Origin: Sva-07 sp963752815
Lineage (GTDB): Bacteria; Actinomycetota; Acidimicrobiia; Acidimicrobiales; Ilumatobacteraceae
Length of the DNA stretch: 64,000 bases
NCBI GenBank assembly: GCA_963752815.1
Contig: CAVVZI010000006.1
Span: 124,001 to 188,000, forward strand
Direction: 5' to 3'
Shown here: positions 27,701-35,623 of the stretch, piece by piece
Layout of the letters: each line of letters starts with the position of its first letter
Position numbering within the stretch: position 1 is the first letter of the stretch
Notes under the pieces: model-generated
Seen by the model: the letters and a program-made list of their open reading frames with translations, nothing else
Database searches by the model: none
Told to the model about the DNA's origin: nothing
Made by a program: the position numbers and the translations under genes

Positions 27701-28453
27701 ACGAAGTACAACCCGGCGCGCACCTGGACCGCGGAGAACTCGGTGGGGATCGGCGGTTCGTACCTGTGCATCTACGGGATGGAAGGCCCCGGGGGCTACC
27801 AGTTCGTCGGCCGCACGGTGCCGATCTGGGACCGCTGGGGCCGGCGGACCAGCCGCGGTCGCCACGGCGACGCCGCGCTCGGCCGCGCTGCTCTGGGCGA
27901 CGCTGCTCTGGGCGAAGACGGTCCGCCTTGGCTCCTGCGCTTCTTCGACCAGATCCGCTGGTACGAGGTCGGCGCGGAAGAACTGCTCGAGCTGCGGGCC
28001 GACGTCGAGGCGGGCCAGTTCACCTTCGACATCGAGCCCACGACGTTCTCGGTGGCCGACCACCTGCGCGACCTGGCTCGCGACGAGGACTCGATCCGCG
28101 AGTTCACGACGACGCGCAACGCGGCCTTCGAGGCCGAGCGTCGCCGATGGGCCGCCGCCGGCATAGAAATGACCGCATCGAACGACGTCGCTCCGATCGT
28201 CCACGACGCACGACCGGTCCCCGAGGGAACGGTCGCGGTGCTGGCGACGGTCTCGGGGATGGTGCGCACGACGATCGAACCCGGGGCCAGCGTGGCCGCC
28301 GGTGACGTCGTGGCGGTGATCGAAGCGATGAAGATGGAAACAGGTCAAGTGACTCCGACCGCCGGCGTCGTTGCCGACATCCGGGTGATCCCTGGTGAGG
28401 TTGTCGCCGCAGGAGGGGTACTGGCCGTGATCGAACCGAAGGGGACACCGTGA
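24794..28453 (+). CDS. Biotin-dependent guanidine/urea carboxylase
   Basis: 1219 residues, complete urea-amidolyase-type carboxylase: biotin carboxylase N-lobe (FERVLVANRGEIACRI), ATP-grasp (KASAGGGGIGLR, HIEVQIAGD, EVNTRLQVEH), carboxyltransferase of the KipA/KipI type (GYWDVGIPPSGPMDD; later TTKYNPARTWTAENSVGIGG and GPGGYQFVGRT), and a C-terminal biotinyl domain with EAMKME. It carboxylates its amide substrate using ATP and bicarbonate. Because two DUF1989 genes and allophanate hydrolase flank it, guanidine is the more likely substrate; urea remains possible. An Ala-Leu-Gly repeat (GDAALGRAALGDAALGED) is inserted near the end of the carboxyltransferase. Confidence 0.93.
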   Translation: MGSRPFERVLVANRGEIACRIIATLDRLGIESVAVHSDADRGSLHVAMASIAVPLGGATPADSYLRGEAIIQAAIDTAADAIHPGYGFLSESAEFAAGCEAAGIVFLGPTPEQIRQFGSKHVARELAARAGVALVPGSGLLDDVEAARRAAEHIGFPLMFKASAGGGGIGLRRCDGPDEVETAFDSVRRLAAANFGDAAVFAERFVERARHIEVQIAGDGLGVVVDLGERDCSVQRRHQKVIEEAPAPGISDRLRERLRGNARALAESVDYRSVGTVEFIVDADTLDHDDGGDAWFLEVNTRLQVEHGVTELVRGVDLVEWMLCLGAGERPEGFDSVAAPSGWAIEARLYAEDPLDHATPSAGLVTELVVPADVRFDTWVDAGTAITPFYDPLIGKLLVHGPTRRDAIAALGKALAATRVGGITTNRDQLAAVASSGWFADGTMTTTSLDGFLPVSAEIKVLDGGLFTTVQDLPARLGYWDVGIPPSGPMDDRSHRLANALLGNAESAPALEITLLGPTIEFREATSIVLGGADFGARLDGAPVPMWTVVDVDRGSRLELGRCVGPGMRGVIAVAGGFDVPQHLGSASTFVLGGFGGHAGRALRAGDVIPIGGGSAVAPTSGSAVPVERRPVLTNEWEIGVLAGPHAAPDYFTPADIDMLYGTAWEVHLNSDRTGIRLIGPAPQWARPDGGEAGLHPSNIHDNAYAVGTIDFTGDMPIVLGRDGPSLGGFVCPATIAEHEFWKIGQARAGDTVRFVPVDHAAARSSAPVRRALARPLDPVLFRREATVDHPGMTIRRDGDRNLLVEYGDNVLDLLLRLRAGALMDALQAETGEAAAPVAELVPGIRSLQVGFDPDRAGPAEMIDLIVRLDDALGDISDREIPSRIVRLPLSWDDPATRLATERYMQSVRADAPWCPWNLEFIRRINGLGSVDDVKRIVFDASYLVLGLGDVYLGAPVATPIDPRHRLVTTKYNPARTWTAENSVGIGGSYLCIYGMEGPGGYQFVGRTVPIWDRWGRRTSRGRHGDAALGRAALGDAALGEDGPPWLLRFFDQIRWYEVGAEELLELRADVEAGQFTFDIEPTTFSVADHLRDLARDEDSIREFTTTRNAAFEAERRRWAAAGIEMTASNDVAPIVHDARPVPEGTVAVLATVSGMVRTTIEPGASVAAGDVVAVIEAMKMETGQVTPTAGVVADIRVIPGEVVAAGGVLAVIEPKGTP

Positions 28454-30186
28454 CAAGGACGTCGCACACCACATTGCTCGAGGAATTGGCCGAAGCGTCA
28501 CCGGCGGAGCGGGTCGCCGCCGCCTTCGAGGCGGTGGCGGCGATCGACGATCCCGCCGTCTTCATCGCCACGGCCGACCGCGACCGCGCGCTCGCGGCGA
28601 TCGACGAGTCACTCCCGCTGGCCGGGCTGACGTTCGCGGTGAAGAACAACATCGACGTCGAGGGCTTCGACACGACCGCCGGGTGCCCGTCGTACGCGTT
28701 CCGTCCCGATCGATCGGCCACCGTCGTGCGCCGGCTGCTCGATGCAGGCGCCACCTGCGTCGGCGTCACGAATCTCGATCAGTTCGCCACCGGACTCGTC
28801 GGCACCCGCAGCCCGTACGGCGTGCCGCGCAACCCGATCGACGCGCGGCTCGTGCCCGGCGGATCGTCCTCGGGTTCGGCGGTGGCCGTGGCCCGCGAGC
28901 TGGTCGACTTCGCGCTGGGCACCGACACGGCCGGATCGGGACGCGTCCCGGCCGCGCAGAACCGGATCGTCGGGTTGAAGCCGACGCGTGGGCTGCTCCC
29001 GATGACCGGGGTGGTGCCGGCCGTGCGATCGATCGACTGTGTGTCGATCTTCGCCCGATCGGCCGGGCTCGCGGCGCGGGCGCTCGACGCGTGCGCCGGC
29101 TTCGACGGCGCCGACCCGTGGTCCCGTCGCGCCGGCGCCGCGCCACTGACGATGCCGACCCTCGTCGTCGGCGTCCCGGCGATCGACGCGGCGTTCCGCT
29201 CCCCGCAGGACCTGGCGGCGTGGCGGTCGTCGGTCGCCGCGCTCGGCATGCTCGACCACGTCGAACTGGTGGATGTCGACATCAGCGCGTTGATCGAGGC
29301 GGGTGACCTGCTGTACGGCGGGCCGTGGGTAGCGGAGCGCTACGCCGCGGTCGGTTCGTTCCTCGACACGGAGCCGTCCGATGCCGATCCGACCGTGTCG
29401 GGCATCATCCGTGGCGCCCGACGCCACTCGGCGGTCGACGCCTACAAGGCGGGCTACCACCTCGCCGAGATCGCCGGTCGCGCCGCCGAGATGTGGACGG
29501 TCGCCGACGTGCTGATGGTCCCGACCACGTCCGGCGTGGCCACCCTGGAGGAAGTTGCGGCCGATCCGGTCGGCCGCAACAACGAACTCGGCCGCTTCAC
29601 GAACGGCGTGAACCTGCTCGATCTGAGCGCCGTTGCCGTGCCCGGCTGCGATCGCTCGGACGGGTGGCCGTTCGGTGTGTCGCTGATCGGCCGAGCATGG
29701 GCCGAGCCGACACTGATCGACCTGGCCGCACGGCTTGGTGCGGAGGACGGCGGGCCGGATGTCGCACCGTTCGCCGGCCCCTCGACGGTCGACGTCGTGG
29801 TGGTGGGTGCACACCTGCGCGGCCAACCGCTGAACTGGCAGGTGACCGATCGTGGCGGGCGCTTCGTCCGGGCGACGGCGACCGCACCGGTGTACCGGCT
29901 GTATGCCATCGCCGGGTCACCCCCGATGCGACCGGCGCTCGTCCACGTCGGTGCCGATGGCGGTGGCGCCTCGATCGAGGTGGAGGTCTGGCGGCTGCCG
30001 GCGGCCGAGGTCGGTGCGTTCATGCTGCAGATCGCTCCGCCGCTCGGCCTCGGTCGGGTCGAGTTGGCCGACGGCACGCAATCGGTGGGCTTCATCGCCG
30101 AACCGCGAGCGGTCCGCGGCGCCACCGACATCACGACCCACGGCGGCTGGCGGGCGTTTCTCGCCACGATCGATCGGTCCCTCTAG
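28450..30186 (+). CDS. atzF: Allophanate hydrolase
   Basis: 578 residues. The amidase-signature domain has the Ser-cisSer-Lys set: Lys in FAVKNNIDVEG, PGGSSSGSAVAVA, and GTDTAGSGRVPA. A C-terminal domain (about 460-578; VVVGAHLRGQPLNWQ) is typical of AtzF/DUR1,2-type allophanate hydrolases. It hydrolyses allophanate to ammonia and CO2, the last step of the pathway. GTG 28450 overlaps the carboxylase stop (GTGA). Last gene of the operon. Confidence 0.93.
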   Translation: MTRTSHTTLLEELAEASPAERVAAAFEAVAAIDDPAVFIATADRDRALAAIDESLPLAGLTFAVKNNIDVEGFDTTAGCPSYAFRPDRSATVVRRLLDAGATCVGVTNLDQFATGLVGTRSPYGVPRNPIDARLVPGGSSSGSAVAVARELVDFALGTDTAGSGRVPAAQNRIVGLKPTRGLLPMTGVVPAVRSIDCVSIFARSAGLAARALDACAGFDGADPWSRRAGAAPLTMPTLVVGVPAIDAAFRSPQDLAAWRSSVAALGMLDHVELVDVDISALIEAGDLLYGGPWVAERYAAVGSFLDTEPSDADPTVSGIIRGARRHSAVDAYKAGYHLAEIAGRAAEMWTVADVLMVPTTSGVATLEEVAADPVGRNNELGRFTNGVNLLDLSAVAVPGCDRSDGWPFGVSLIGRAWAEPTLIDLAARLGAEDGGPDVAPFAGPSTVDVVVVGAHLRGQPLNWQVTDRGGRFVRATATAPVYRLYAIAGSPPMRPALVHVGADGGGASIEVEVWRLPAAEVGAFMLQIAPPLGLGRVELADGTQSVGFIAEPRAVRGATDITTHGGWRAFLATIDRSL

Positions 30187-30218
30187 ACAGCCGCGGCCGA
30201 TCGGTGCAGGATCGCGCC

Positions 30219-30524
30219 ATGGACCCGGAGCTTCGACGACTGGAATCCGACGAGGTGGAGGCGGCGGTCGCCGACCTCGACGGATGGACGGTGACCGACG
30301 GAAAGCTGTGCCGCCGGTTCGTCTTCACCAACTTCGTGGAGGCGATGGGATTCATGATGCAGGCGGCGATCTGGGCCCAGGTGCTCGACCATCATCCCGA
30401 CTGGTCGAATGTCTACAAGACGGTCGACGTCGAGCTGGAGACCCACGACGTCGGTGGCATCAGCGTGCTCGATCTGCAACTTGCCCGGAAGATGAACGAG
30501 ATCGCCGGCCTCCCGTCGGCCTGA
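30219..30524 (+). CDS. Pterin-4-alpha-carbinolamine dehydratase
   Basis: 101 residues with the family motif around LDHHPDWSNVYKTVDVELETHD and the N-terminal LDGWTVTDGKLCRRFVF. The paired His residues of DHHPDW are the catalytic ones. The enzyme dehydrates 4a-hydroxytetrahydrobiopterin and can also act as a moonlighting protein. There is no aromatic hydroxylase next to it, so its pterin partner is unknown. It follows allophanate hydrolase by 32 bases. Confidence 0.92.
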   Translation: MDPELRRLESDEVEAAVADLDGWTVTDGKLCRRFVFTNFVEAMGFMMQAAIWAQVLDHHPDWSNVYKTVDVELETHDVGGISVLDLQLARKMNEIAGLPSA

Positions 30525-30554
30525 AGTTCTGCCGCCGCGAATGGGCCGCGGCCG

Positions 30555-30603
30555 TTGACTCATTGGTAAGTGATCACTGACCATTGACTCATTGGTAAGC
30601 GAT
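30555..30603 (+). promoter_or_regulatory. Two direct 20-base repeats before ArsR gene, probable operators
   Basis: TTGACTCATTGGTAAGTGAT at 30555-30574 and the same with one change at 30584-30603. The second copy overlaps the ATG of the ArsR-like gene (30602), and its GGTAAG may be the ribosome site. Starts are 29 bases apart. Binding by the ArsR-like protein would repress its own operon. Confidence 0.55.
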
Positions 30604-30988
30604 GACTAACGTATTGATCGTGCACCCGCTCGACGCCGTCTCCGAACCGAGGAGGCGCGAAATCCTCGCCCGGCTCGCCGAACTCGGGGAAGCGCCGGTG
30701 GGGGCGATCGCCGAGACCGTCGACATCACCCGTCCCGCCGTCTCGCAACACCTGAAGGTGTTGAAGGACGCCGGGATCGTCAGCGAACGGCGCTCCGGAC
30801 GCGAGCGTCTGTACCGGATCAACCCGGATGGACTCAGCAAGGCCCGAGCCGCCATCGAAGTGTTCCTCATCAACGAACTCGACGACCTCGAGTCGGCGGC
30901 GCGGGCCCAGGGCCGGCGCACGACCCAAGTCGACTCCCTGACCACCGTCCACCAAGACCATCAAAGCGACCAAGGAACCCCTCCATGA
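30602..30988 (+). CDS. ArsR-family HTH regulator
   Basis: 128 residues with a winged helix (about 10-85): EPRRREILARLAEL, ITRPAVSQHLKVLKDAGIVSERR and RERLYRINPDGL. It lacks the Cys pairs of metal-sensing ArsR proteins, so it is probably one of the non-metal type commonly paired with an SRPBCC/AHSA1 protein. The stop overlaps the next gene's ATG (ATGA). The two direct repeats upstream are its likely operators. Confidence 0.92.
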   Translation: MTNVLIVHPLDAVSEPRRREILARLAELGEAPVGAIAETVDITRPAVSQHLKVLKDAGIVSERRSGRERLYRINPDGLSKARAAIEVFLINELDDLESAARAQGRRTTQVDSLTTVHQDHQSDQGTPP

Positions 30989-31984
30989 CCGATCAAGCAA
31001 CTCAACTCGCCCCCGTCGTCTTCGAACGGATCATCGATGCCACGCCGGACGAGGCGTTCGCGCTGTTCACCGAGCCCGAACGGCTCCGCCGATGGAAAGC
31101 GGTCAGTGCGGCCGTCGATCTGCGGGTCGGCGGCGACTACCGGCTGACCGTCACGCCCGGCCACATCGCGTGCGGCACGTTCACCGAGATCGAACCAGGT
31201 CGCCGTGTCGTCTACACGTGGGGTTGGGTCGGCTCCGACGATCTTCCGCCTGGCGCGTCGACCGTGGTGGTCGACATCGAACCGGCGGGGGACAAGACGC
31301 TCGTGCGGGTCACCCATCACGGCCTGTCTGCCGATCAGGCCGTCAGCCACGGTGCGGGCTGGACGCACTACCTGGAGCGCCTCGGTGACATGACTGCCGC
31401 GGGCGACGCGGGCCTCGATCCCTGGGCGGCGGGCCCGGACGAGCTCGACGATCTGGCGGCGGTGGAGGCGAGCTGGGCGTTGTGCAGCCACGTGATGGAG
31501 CGGTTCGCGCCCGAGCATCGCGAGCTGCCGACGCCGTGCGCCGACTACACCGTGCACGAACTCGTGGAACATCTGGTGGGCAGCGTGCGGGCGCTCGGGG
31601 CGATGGCCGGCGCCGAGATTCCCGACGACATCGATGCTGGATCGGCGGAGGACTACGTGGCGCAGGCGACGGAGTCGGCACTCGCCGCGTGGCGCGAACG
31701 TGGCGCTGACGGCGAGGTCCCGTTCGGCAACGGCACGGCGCCGGCCACGGTGCCGATCGGCATCCTCGGCATCGAGTTCTTCGTCCACGCCTGGGACTTC
31801 GCCCGGGCCATCGACGAGCCGTTCACGGCGCCCGTCGCGCTCACCGCGTTCGTCACCGCACGAGCCGAGGAGATCATCCGGCCCGAGGCCCGCGGCGAGG
31901 GCAAGCTGTTCGCGCGCGATCGCCACACCGGCCCACGACGACCCGATCACTGCGCTCATGGCCTTCACCGGGCGCGCCACCTGA
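30985..31984 (+). CDS. SRPBCC/AHSA1 domain fused to a TIGR03086-type isomerase-like domain, with frame break
   Basis: Residues 1-150 are an AHSA1/START-like lipid-binding fold (FERIIDATPDEAFALFTEPERLRRW landmark; TFTEIEPGRRVVYTWGW). Residues about 150-330 are a DinB-fold TIGR03086/mycothiol-dependent maleylpyruvate isomerase-like domain, with HELVEHLVGSV and EFFVHAWDFARAID supplying metal-binding His. The natural C-terminus (TPAHDDPITALMAFTGRAT, TGA 31982-31984) is in the next frame. One extra base near 31917 in GCGCGCGATC explains it. Read literally, the frame would run into the YCII gene. Confidence 0.82.
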
Positions 31985-32043
31985 CGCCTCGGTCATCACC
32001 CTTCGCCGCCACCCGTCCGAACCGAACACGACAGGAGACAATC

Positions 32044-32364
32044 ATGCCGAAGTACCTCTTCACCTACCACGGCCCCGGAATGCCCGACGGCCCCGACGAA
32101 CAGGCGGCCGAAATGGCGGCCTGGGGCGAATGGATGGGCACGCACGCCTCGGCGTTCCTCGACATGGGTGCGCCCGTCGGGCCGTCGAAGACCGTGGGCG
32201 CCGATGGGATCACCGATGGCGGTGGCAGCAATCCGGCGACGGGATACAGCCTCGTCGAGGCCGCCGACATCGATGCGGCCATGGCGATCGCCAAGGGCTG
32301 TCCCGTCGTCTCACGTGGAGGCGGCACCGTCGAGGTCGGAGAGGCGTTCGAAGTCTCCGCGTGA
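32044..32364 (+). CDS. YCII/DGPF-domain protein
   Basis: 106 residues. MPKYLFTYHGPGMPDGPDEQ and GYSLVEAADIDAAMAIAKGCPVV are typical of YCII-like small proteins (dimeric alpha+beta barrel). ATG 32044 has AGGAGA eight bases upstream. Third gene of the ArsR-SRPBCC-YCII run, a common trio in actinobacteria. Biochemical role not known. Confidence 0.88.
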   Translation: MPKYLFTYHGPGMPDGPDEQAAEMAAWGEWMGTHASAFLDMGAPVGPSKTVGADGITDGGGSNPATGYSLVEAADIDAAMAIAKGCPVVSRGGGTVEVGEAFEVSA

Positions 32365-32385
32365 GTCCGGGTCCGGCCACCGCGT

Positions 32386-33446
32386 TCAGGTGTCGCGGCA
32401 GAACTGAGCGATGCTCGCCGCGGTGTCGCGGCTCACGTCCGGGCAACTCGCCACGAAGATCTCGGTGCCGTGGATCGTGCCCATCATCTGCCGGCAGCGC
32501 GCCGGCACGCCGGCCCGTACGAGCAGACGGTAGAACTCGATGCCCTCGTCACGCAGCGGGTCGCACTCGTTGACGCTGATCACCGTCGGCACGAGCCCGC
32601 GCACCTCGTCCTCGTCGGCGAACGACGGCCAGGCGAGCGGATTGCCGGCATCGAATTCCTCGATGCCGTACGCGATCCGGCCTCGATTGTTGTGCAGATC
32701 GAGCAGGATGCCGTTGTTCTCGATCGACGACGGGAACCGGTCCTGCGGCCACTCGCCGGCGATGTACGGGCAGAGTGCGTACAGCCCCGAGATGAGGCCC
32801 ATGTCGCCGTCGCGCTTCAGCTTGAGCCCCGTGGCGAGCGTGAGGTTGCCACCGCCGCTCTCGCCGGCGACGATCAGGTGGTCGACGTCGATCCCGAGGT
32901 CGCCGGCATGCTCGCGGACCCATTTCAGCCCGGCCACGCAGTCGTTCAGTCCGGCCGGGAACGGCGCCACCTCGGGTGCCGAGGATGCCACCAGCGCATT
33001 GCGGAAGTCGACCATCGCGACGGCCACTCCCTGCGCGGCGATCACCCGACCCCACGCCCGGTACATGCCGTCGAAGCACGACATCGTCTGCATGCCACCG
33101 CCGTGGATGTAGTACACGCACGGCAGGGGATCGCTCGACTCGGGACGGATGAACTGGATCTTGACCGTGTTGCCGTCGGGCGTCGGACACGAACTCGTGG
33201 GTGGTGACCGTCAGACCGGTCGACGGTGCGACGTCCTCGTTGTCGAGCGTGTCGAGCACCCCCTTCATGGCGGCCTGCATCGCCAAGCGCGTCGGGCGTG
33301 TTGCTCTCGGCGAGCAGGTCCTCACGGTTCCCGATGTCCGATTGCGACCCGCCGGGCATCATGCCCATCATCGCCTTGATGCGTGGATCGATCCGCGGAT
33401 CGCTGACGATCTTGTTCATCTCCTGGTCCCCCTGTTCGGCCACCAT
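32386..33446 (-). CDS. HSL-type alpha/beta-hydrolase (esterase), two frame breaks
   Basis: Hormone-sensitive-lipase-type esterase. The oxyanion motif HGGG is in YYIHGGGMQTM, the nucleophile elbow in VAGESGGGNLTLA, the acid in NECDPLRDEG and the catalytic His in IHGTEIF. The N-terminal part (NKIVSDPRIDPRIKAMMG, NREDLLAESNTPDAL) is in one frame. The middle (AMQAAMKGVLDTLDNEDVAPS) is in a second frame after about 33305. The catalytic part follows in a third after about 33185. Dropping one base at each point gives one protein of about 352 residues. ATG 33446 or 33419 could be the start. Substrate unknown. Confidence 0.78.
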
Positions 33447-33584
33447 CAGTCTGCCAGACCGGGCCCCGGGCCGGTTTCGCGGCCGGCCGAAACGCCAGTC
33501 CACGCCCGCCCTATCGGCACGTCAGCGCCCGGACTTGAGCGCCTGTCATGAGATTGACGAAATCTTGAACGTGATCCGCCGCGA

Positions 33585-34766
33585 TCAGACGTCGAGGTCG
33601 AAGAGCTCCCGAGCGTTGTCACCGACGAATCGGCGCTGCTGGTCGAGCGGGAACGCGGACACCAACTCGTTGAGATCGTCGACGTATTCGGGAGTGTGGT
33701 CGGCGTGCGGGAAGTCGCTCGCCCACAGGAACCGCTCGACGCCGTAGCGCTCGGCGAGCGCCGGGATCATCCGTTCGTCGGGATCGCAGCTGATCCAGCA
33801 GCGTTCCCGGAAGTAGTCGCTCGGCTTGTGCTCGAGCGGCACACGGTCGCCGATGAACGTGTGGCCGTACACGGCGTCGATCCGATCGAGCCAGTAGCCG
33901 ATCCAACCGCCGCCCGATTCGAGCACGAGCACCTTCAACTGCGGGAACTTGTCGAAGACCGCGTAGTCGAACAAGGTCGTGAACTGATGACGCACGCCGT
34001 CGGATGCCGTCACCGACGCGAGCAGCCGGAGCTGCTTCACGTTCTCCCAGGTGCCCATGCGCTCGCCCTTGGTCCATTGCGGCTCGAACGTCGGATGGAT
34101 GGCGAAGGGCACCCCCAGATCCTGCGCGGCGGCGAACACCGGGTCGTGATCCGGGTGCCCGAGCGGCTTCGCGTCCTGGGTGAACGGGGCGACGTAGCAG
34201 CCCTTGGCTCCCTCACCCACGGCCCGCTCCAACTCCCGGGCCGCGGCGATCGGATCGGACAGCGACAGGTGGGCGGTCGGCACCAGCCGCGGCGAGCCGG
34301 AGCAGAACTCGCAGATCCAGCGGTTGTAGGCCTTGGTGTACGCCTGGCACAGCTCGGGATCCTTCAGCTCCGCCTCCCACAGCAGGCCGACCGTCGTGTA
34401 CAGGATCACCGCGTCGAGGCCCTCGGCGTCGAGCAACTCGAGCCGCTCGCTCGGATCCATGCTGCCGAACGGGGCCTCGCCCACGTAGGTGCGGGCGGGG
34501 TCCTTCTGGATCGCCGGCAGGTCGGGCGCGCCCATCGCGCCGAGCGTCGCCGGGAACCCACGGCGGCTCATCATCGAGCGTTGCCCGCCGATCTCCAGCT
34601 CCTCGAGACCCTGCTCGTCGATCCGGAACCGCAACGCCCGGTCGCGGTACTGCGGATCGATGTAGTCCTCCCAGATCGTGGGTGGTTCCAGGATGTGGCC
34701 GTCGGCGTCGATGGCGCCGGCGTGCTCGATCCGACCCGTCTGGTGCATCACCTTGCTCATCGTCAC
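33585..34766 (-). CDS. Amidohydrolase-family (COG2159, ACMSD-like) protein
   Basis: 393 residues. It begins with a metal-site motif of the type AIDADGHILEPP and ends with the TIM-barrel Asp segment LWASDFPHADHTPEYV, typical of the ACMSD/gamma-resorcylate-decarboxylase group of amidohydrolases. FAIHPTFEP carries another expected metal His. These enzymes are decarboxylases or hydrolases of aromatic or cyclic acids. Transcribed with the SDR and epoxide-hydrolase-like genes upstream, it is probably part of a catabolic operon. Confidence 0.87.
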   Translation of the reverse strand: MTMSKVMHQTGRIEHAGAIDADGHILEPPTIWEDYIDPQYRDRALRFRIDEQGLEELEIGGQRSMMSRRGFPATLGAMGAPDLPAIQKDPARTYVGEAPFGSMDPSERLELLDAEGLDAVILYTTVGLLWEAELKDPELCQAYTKAYNRWICEFCSGSPRLVPTAHLSLSDPIAAARELERAVGEGAKGCYVAPFTQDAKPLGHPDHDPVFAAAQDLGVPFAIHPTFEPQWTKGERMGTWENVKQLRLLASVTASDGVRHQFTTLFDYAVFDKFPQLKVLVLESGGGWIGYWLDRIDAVYGHTFIGDRVPLEHKPSDYFRERCWISCDPDERMIPALAERYGVERFLWASDFPHADHTPEYVDDLNELVSAFPLDQQRRFVGDNARELFDLDV

Positions 34767-34789
34767 TCCTTCTCTGTCGATCGATGTGT

Positions 34790-35623
34790 TCAGACCATCG
34801 TTTGTCCGGCACTCACGTTCATCGCCTCACCCGTGACCCCCGTCGCGTCGTCCGACAACAGCCAGCAGATCGCCGAGGCGATCTCCTCGGGGCTCTGCAG
34901 CCGACGCAGCGGGATCTCCCGCTCGAGAAAGGCGTCGAGGCCTTCCTGGCCGCCGACCATGGTGACGAACATCCCGTCCGGGTTCACCAGGTTGGTGTCG
35001 ACCGTTCCCGGGCACACGGCGTTGACCGAGATGCCCGACGGGCCGAGCTCGATCGCCATCGCCTGGGTGATCGAGATCACCGCGGCCTTCGCAGCCGAAT
35101 ACGTGCCGATCATCGGCCACGCCTTCTTGCCGGCCTGGCTCGACACGTTGCAGATGCGCCCCGGCACGTTTGCCGCGAGCATCCGCGATGCGCAGGCCTT
35201 CGACACGAGCCAGGTGCCGGTGACGTTGACCTCGAACACGCGGCGGAACTCGTCGGCGGGCAAGCCGACGAGCGGTCCGAGACCGAAGCCGGGCCCGCTG
35301 CCGCCCGCGACGTTGGCGACGAGCGTGATCGTGCCGAGCGCAGACGTGGCGATGCTGACGGCCTCTTCGACCGCAGCCTCGTCGGACACGTCGGCACGCA
35401 CGCCGATGGCCCGGCCGCCGAGTGCTTCGATCTCGGCCACGAGGCTGTCGAGGTCGTCCGACGACGCCACGCCATGGAGCGGCGCGTCGTCGTAGTTCCG
35501 GGCGATGTCGAGGCACGCCACGGCCGCACCGTCGCGAGCGAGGCGCAGGGCCGTCGCCCGTCCGATGCCGCGCGGACGGGCGGCTCCCGTGACGAGAGCC
35601 GTCGCGCCGGCGAACCGGGTCAC
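34790..35623 (-). CDS. SDR-family NAD(P)-dependent oxidoreductase
   Basis: 277 residues, classical short-chain dehydrogenase. The Rossmann motif ALVTGAARPRGIGRA binds the cofactor, VANVAGG corresponds to the NNAG motif, and the catalytic Ser (CNVSSQAG) and the YSAAK Tyr/Lys are present. An acidic CLDIARNY at the end of beta-2 favours NAD over NADP. GTG 35623 overlaps the stop of the upstream hydrolase by four bases, so the two are coupled. Confidence 0.92.
   Translation of the reverse strand: MTRFAGATALVTGAARPRGIGRATALRLARDGAAVACLDIARNYDDAPLHGVASSDDLDSLVAEIEALGGRAIGVRADVSDEAAVEEAVSIATSALGTITLVANVAGGSGPGFGLGPLVGLPADEFRRVFEVNVTGTWLVSKACASRMLAANVPGRICNVSSQAGKKAWPMIGTYSAAKAAVISITQAMAIELGPSGISVNAVCPGTVDTNLVNPDGMFVTMVGGQEGLDAFLEREIPLRRLQSPEEIASAICWLLSDDATGVTGEAMNVSAGQTMV

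Noticed and set aside
26135..28501. A 788-residue open frame on the minus strand
   Set aside because: It is the antisense shadow of the carboxylase gene: Arg/Asp/His-rich, with no recognisable motif, while the plus strand encodes clear biotin carboxylase, carboxyltransferase and biotinyl motifs.
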